The translations under genes and the position numbers were made by a program. From an uncultured Eubacteriales bacterium (GTDB lineage: Bacteria > Bacillota > Clostridia > Christensenellales > Borkfalkiaceae), in assembly GCA_900540805.1 (NCBI GenBank), contig UQHL01000003.1, positions 121,925 to 185,924 of the forward strand: a stretch of 64,000 nucleotides of DNA, in the 5' to 3' direction. Positions 61,434 to 64,000 of this stretch are shown here, piece by piece. The stretch's first letter is position 1; every line of letters begins with the position of its first letter. The notes under the pieces are model-generated. The model was not told the DNA's origin, ran no database searches, and was given only the letters and a program-made list of their open reading frames with translations.

Positions 61434-61462
61434 AGTATAAGTCTTTTTCTTAACGCTGTCAA
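61434..61462 (-). promoter_or_regulatory. Promoter of the ABC exporter operon
   Basis: TTGACA (61457-61462), 17-base spacer, TATACT (61434-61439) on the minus strand. Confidence 0.88.
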
Positions 61463-61516
61463 TTGCTTTGTGCGCAAAACTTCAAAAAAGTGACAAAAAA
61501 ATTAGGATAAAAACGG

Positions 61517-61545
61517 TTGCAAAACCCCGGAAAATAGTGTATAAT
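61517..61545 (+). promoter_or_regulatory. Promoter of SRP RNA
   Basis: TTGCAA, 17-base spacer, TATAAT; transcript expected from about 61552. Confidence 0.82.
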
Positions 61546-61551
61546 AAGTAA

Positions 61552-61822
61552 GCTGTGCTAGGTGGGGAGTTAGCGGCACCCTGTATCTGCAATCCGCTAT
61601 AGCAGAACCGAACGCCTTTCCCGGCGGTATTTATGGAAGGCAGCGCATCGTAAGGAACGTTGATAGCAAGGTCTTATGCAACGCAATGCCGTGAACCGTG
61701 TCAGGGCAGGAATGCAGCAGCACTAAGCGGATTTTTGCGTGTGCCATGAGGAAGCTTTGAAGGAGTCACCTGCGGTGTTTCCGCTTCGGTAAATCCCGAC
61801 AAAAAAGGCTGCACAGTTTTAT
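61552..61822 (+). ncRNA. ffs: Signal recognition particle RNA, large bacterial type
   Basis: The 5' part GCTAGGTGGGGAGTTAGCGG is the Alu-domain signature of Bacillus/Clostridia SRP RNA. Domain IV is present near 61700: GTCAGGGCAGGAATGCAGCA, with a GGAA tetraloop closed by GCA/TGC. The 5' CTGTGC pairs with GCACAG at 61811-61816, closing the molecule, and a short T run follows. Binds Ffh to target membrane proteins. Length of about 270 fits the long form; ends are estimated. Confidence 0.95.
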
Positions 61823-61833
61823 TTTTGAAAAAA

Positions 61834-61874
61834 CCCCGATTTTTCCGATACCATTGGAAAAATCGGGGATATTT
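61834..61874. terminator. Bidirectional terminator
   Basis: A 13-bp stem (61834-61846 with 61856-61868) followed by ATATTTTT; A run on the other side. Ends SRP RNA and the pseudogene. Confidence 0.88.
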
Positions 61875-61879
61875 TTATT

Positions 61880-62256
61880 CGCGGACAAAGACAACTTATC
61901 GGGATAATGGATAAACGTCATTTTTTCGTCAGTATAAAGGTCGAGTCCGACAGCTTCGACGACGATTCCGCGCGCTTTTAGTTTCTCTGCCGTCTTTTCG
62001 ATGTCAGCCGCCTAAAAGGCAGGATTCCTAAGCCTCAAAGCCTCTATGTTCGAATGCTGCTGAGGATTACCTTTTTCAAAGAATATCGTCAATTCTCCGT
62101 CCCTTATTTTCAGATCGATTTTATAAACGTCATCAAGGTCGGAGGTATAGCAACTTATCTCAAAATCGAGTTTATCTACATAGAACTCTTCGGGCTTTAT
62201 CGTCGCTCGCGACGAGCGCGCCAAGATGAATATAGCCGAGGTTTATAAAATTTCTC
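61880..62256 (-). pseudogene. Broken VOC (glyoxalase/YaeR-like) gene
   Basis: Minus-strand pieces in order: LGYIHLGALVASDDKA, then after a frame change EEFYVDKLDFEI, YKIDLKIRDGELTIFFEKGN, and after an in-frame TAG at 62012-62014 ADIEKTAEKLKARGIVVEAV and MTFIHYPD. Together they follow the YaeR/GloA2-like metalloenzyme family from end to end. There is one frameshift near 62185 (an extra C), one premature stop, and no start codon found. The family is certain enough; the gene is inactive as written unless the sequence has errors. Confidence 0.8.
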
Positions 62257-62271
62257 TATATTTTTGAAATC

Positions 62272-63132
62272 TTATATACCGAATATATATTCGCTGCTTT
62301 CAATGGGAATCTTATCTCCGAATTCGTTAACCTTTTCAAATTTACAAGGCAAATGGTAATTATCAGCGACAAATTGAATTACAGGTAAAATTTCGATAAA
62401 AATTACGCAATCCTCTTCCGACGCTCCTATAATCATAATACTGCCGCCCGCTCTCAACACATGGAGATTGCAATCGGTTTCCAGCATCACGCCCCGGCCG
62501 TTTTTAAGTTTTCCGCGCATGCCGTCCACCCAAATATATATAGAGCCCCCGCACCCGGAAATCATTTTTTTACGCAGGATAAAAATCCTGCGCTTCTTTT
62601 CCACGCGTTCTGCCAAAGTTTCCTCGCAGTAGTTTTCTGTCTTTTCTAAATTTTCTTTTAGGGCCTGCTCGATATTTTCATAACAGCTCAAAGGCTCCAA
62701 CGTTTTCCAAACGCCTAAAGCGCCTGCTTCGCGTAAAGCCTCCCAGCTATACAAAACAGCCTTTTGATGCGCAACCCCGACGGCCTTTTCATCGTTCAGA
62801 GTTCTGAAAAATATAATCCTTTCCGAATTATCCCGTGAGTAAAATAATTTATAAAGCAACTCTTTATCCGGCAGATCGCGCAAGCGCATACACCTTCTGG
62901 TTCTTTCCAAATCGATATTCCGGAAAGTACGGAACGCGGTAGTCAATTGCTTGGAGCTAACCTTCTTGGAAAAGATATGACTGATAATAATCAAGCTAAA
63001 GCCGCACACGAACAAAACCCCCATAATCGGAAGACAAATATCAGCGAAATTCGGATAGAAAATATACGGCAATAAAGATATTGCAGCGGCAATAATACTT
63101 CCCATTCCGGTCATAAATAATTTATTTTCCAT
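62272..63132 (-). CDS. Membrane-anchored protein of unknown function
   Basis: 286 residues, AT-rich codons. Two hydrophobic helices at 8-30 and 34-55, then a soluble region with many charged residues. No motif recognised. The C-terminal part (about 190-286) is predicted beta-rich (GSIYIWVDGMRGKL, HVLRAGGSIMIIGASEEDC). Site AGAGAGG. Own promoter. Composition suggests recent acquisition. Confidence 0.8.
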   Translation of the reverse strand: MENKLFMTGMGSIIAAAISLLPYIFYPNFADICLPIMGVLFVCGFSLIIISHIFSKKVSSKQLTTAFRTFRNIDLERTRRCMRLRDLPDKELLYKLFYSRDNSERIIFFRTLNDEKAVGVAHQKAVLYSWEALREAGALGVWKTLEPLSCYENIEQALKENLEKTENYCEETLAERVEKKRRIFILRKKMISGCGGSIYIWVDGMRGKLKNGRGVMLETDCNLHVLRAGGSIMIIGASEEDCVIFIEILPVIQFVADNYHLPCKFEKVNEFGDKIPIESSEYIFGI

Positions 63133-63206
63133 TATTTAATGCCTCTCTCTTATCAAAAATATTGCAACAAACAACTGATTATAAATCAAATGAATAAATT
63201 TAGAGT

Positions 63207-63235
63207 ATATTATTCTGAAAGGAGCGTTTTATCAA
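63207..63235 (-). promoter_or_regulatory. Promoter of the 62272 gene
   Basis: TTGATA (63230-63235), 17-base spacer, TAATAT (63207-63212) on the minus strand. The rest of the gap 63236-63481 shows no gene or clear signal. Confidence 0.72.
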
Positions 63236-63481
63236 TAAATTTTTATCGACGTTTTTAGTATTCGGATACAAAAATATAATAAAAACGTATAAACTTATGG
63301 GCATTATAAGTAAGCGCTCTTTTTAATTTAGAGCATCGACAACGCCAGCGGCGGTTTATTCTATTCCGTGTAACTATAGAGAAGCATTTGCGCCGTAAAT
63401 TAAGTAAACGAGTTTCATTCGAAAAAAAGCGTTTTTAGTGCAGCTTCTCGGTGGAGCGATAATCGGGAAAATAAAACATAT

Positions 63482-63898
63482 CTATTGCTCCATTTTTGAT
63501 TGACACTCGCTACATTCTTTATCGTGAACGGAGATGATCCCGCCGCATTCAGTGCATCGGTATTTCTTTTTTTGACTTTCCATAAATTTCACTAAGCCAT
63601 ATTCTTTGACAAATTCGCTATTCTCTATTAAGCTGACGTTATACCTTTTGCTATAAATTTTTTCAAGACGTATTATGAGCATACAGGGAAATTTCAGACA
63701 TTGATAACAATAGGATAAGCCTTTCAATTTTACGCAATCTTTAATTTTACATTTTCGGCAATGTTCAGGTTTTTCCTCGTCGCTTAGGAAACAACCGCCG
63801 CAAGATTTTTTGGAATAGCAGTGTTTATAACATACTTTACAATTCATTCCGCAGGGAGCGAACATTTTTATATCTATTTTGTCTTCTATCATTTTCAT
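63482..63898 (-). CDS. DUF3795-like Cys-rich protein
   Basis: 138 residues. Cysteine pairs APCGMNCKVCYKHC, CGGCFLSDEEKPEHCRKC and CYQCLKFPC follow the DUF3795 pattern (metal or Fe-S binding suspected). A C-terminal zinc ribbon (CTECGGIISVHDKECSEC) is added. The ATG at 63898 lies six bases after TATAAT, no ribosome binding site. Function unknown. Confidence 0.82.
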   Translation of the reverse strand: MKMIEDKIDIKMFAPCGMNCKVCYKHCYSKKSCGGCFLSDEEKPEHCRKCKIKDCVKLKGLSYCYQCLKFPCMLIIRLEKIYSKRYNVSLIENSEFVKEYGLVKFMESQKKKYRCTECGGIISVHDKECSECQSKMEQ

Positions 63899-63904
63899 GT
63901 TAAG

Positions 63905-63933
63905 ATTATATCACTTTCCTACCCATAAATCAA
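63905..63933 (-). promoter_or_regulatory. Promoter of DUF3795-like gene, leaderless geometry
   Basis: TTGATT (63928-63933), 17-base spacer, TATAAT (63905-63910), six bases, ATG. Confidence 0.78.
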
Positions 63934-63951
63934 TTATATAACCTTAATCAT

Positions 63952-63993
63952 AACCACCAGTAAACTGGTGGTTTGCATAACCCCTAAAAGGGG
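63952..63993. repeat. Two adjacent hairpins at the right edge
   Basis: A 10-bp perfect stem (63952-63961 with 63964-63973, loop AA) and a 5-bp stem CCCCT/AGGGG (63981-63993). Paired subterminal hairpins like this are seen at IS200/IS605-type ends; the neighbouring sequence lies outside the window. Confidence 0.4.
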
Positions 63994-64000
63994 ATAATAC

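Noticed and set aside
1..64000. tRNA or rRNA genes, integrase, prophage
   Set aside because: No cloverleaf with a TTCGA arm, no rRNA signature and no phage or integrase genes were found by reading.

Overview
The window reads as a chromosomal segment of an anaerobic, spore-forming-lineage Clostridia (Bacillota), of medium GC by eye, probably an uncultured gut commensal. The evidence is the sporulation block yabP-yabQ-divIC, a large Alu-type SRP RNA, pyruvate:ferredoxin oxidoreductase, rubrerythrin, a group-II ECF vitamin transporter core and many consensus sigma-A promoters with strong GGAGG sites. The species cannot be named from the sequence. 59 features are genes or gene remnants; most of the rest are promoters, terminators and repeats read directly from the DNA.

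Layout. 1-5 kb: the end of an acidic YegP-repeat protein, a short 35-bp repeat array, a MATE exporter, a zinc macrodomain hydrolase and a small membrane protein. 5-12.5 kb: RimK-like ligase, homoserine dehydrogenase, pantothenate kinase with an ECF S component under a structured leader, a Cys-rich peptide, and a ROK kinase with mannose-6-P isomerase. 12.5-17.6 kb: glycan foraging (fucI-fucU, AraC regulator, GH20 hexosaminidase) with a 39-bp repeat array. 17.9 kb: rubrerythrin. 18.5-28.8 kb: a surface-sugar locus. Here rfbF-rfbG-rfbH make a CDP-6-deoxy-keto sugar, and an SDR, a ThDP enzyme and a DRE-TIM aldolase fusion could tailor it. A GtrB-like GT2 and a GT-C enzyme could then transfer it outside the membrane. 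The most distal promoter of this locus carries an 11-G tract between its -35 and -10 boxes, which is the design of a phase-variable promoter.

28.8-40.2 kb: housekeeping (hemW, an MGMT-like protein, lepA, LysR, mnmE, a CPBP protease, truA, ecfT and a fused EcfA1-A2). 40.4-44.2 kb: PFOR. 44.3-57.7 kb: a repeat lipoprotein, two paralogous GT4 glycosyltransferases (the second with an acyltransferase), an M50 protease, Ppx/GppA, the sporulation block, typA, folA-thyA, an XRE regulator with two operators, and mrp. 57.8-61.4 kb: a heterodimeric ABC exporter. 61.5 kb: SRP RNA. 61.9-64 kb: an AT-rich accessory end with a broken VOC gene, two poorly known genes and hairpins at the edge.

Two signals cut across the window. 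First, six genes without a ribosome binding site have their ATG exactly six bases after the -10 box, which predicts leaderless mRNAs. Second, two related short tandem-repeat arrays sit between convergent genes.
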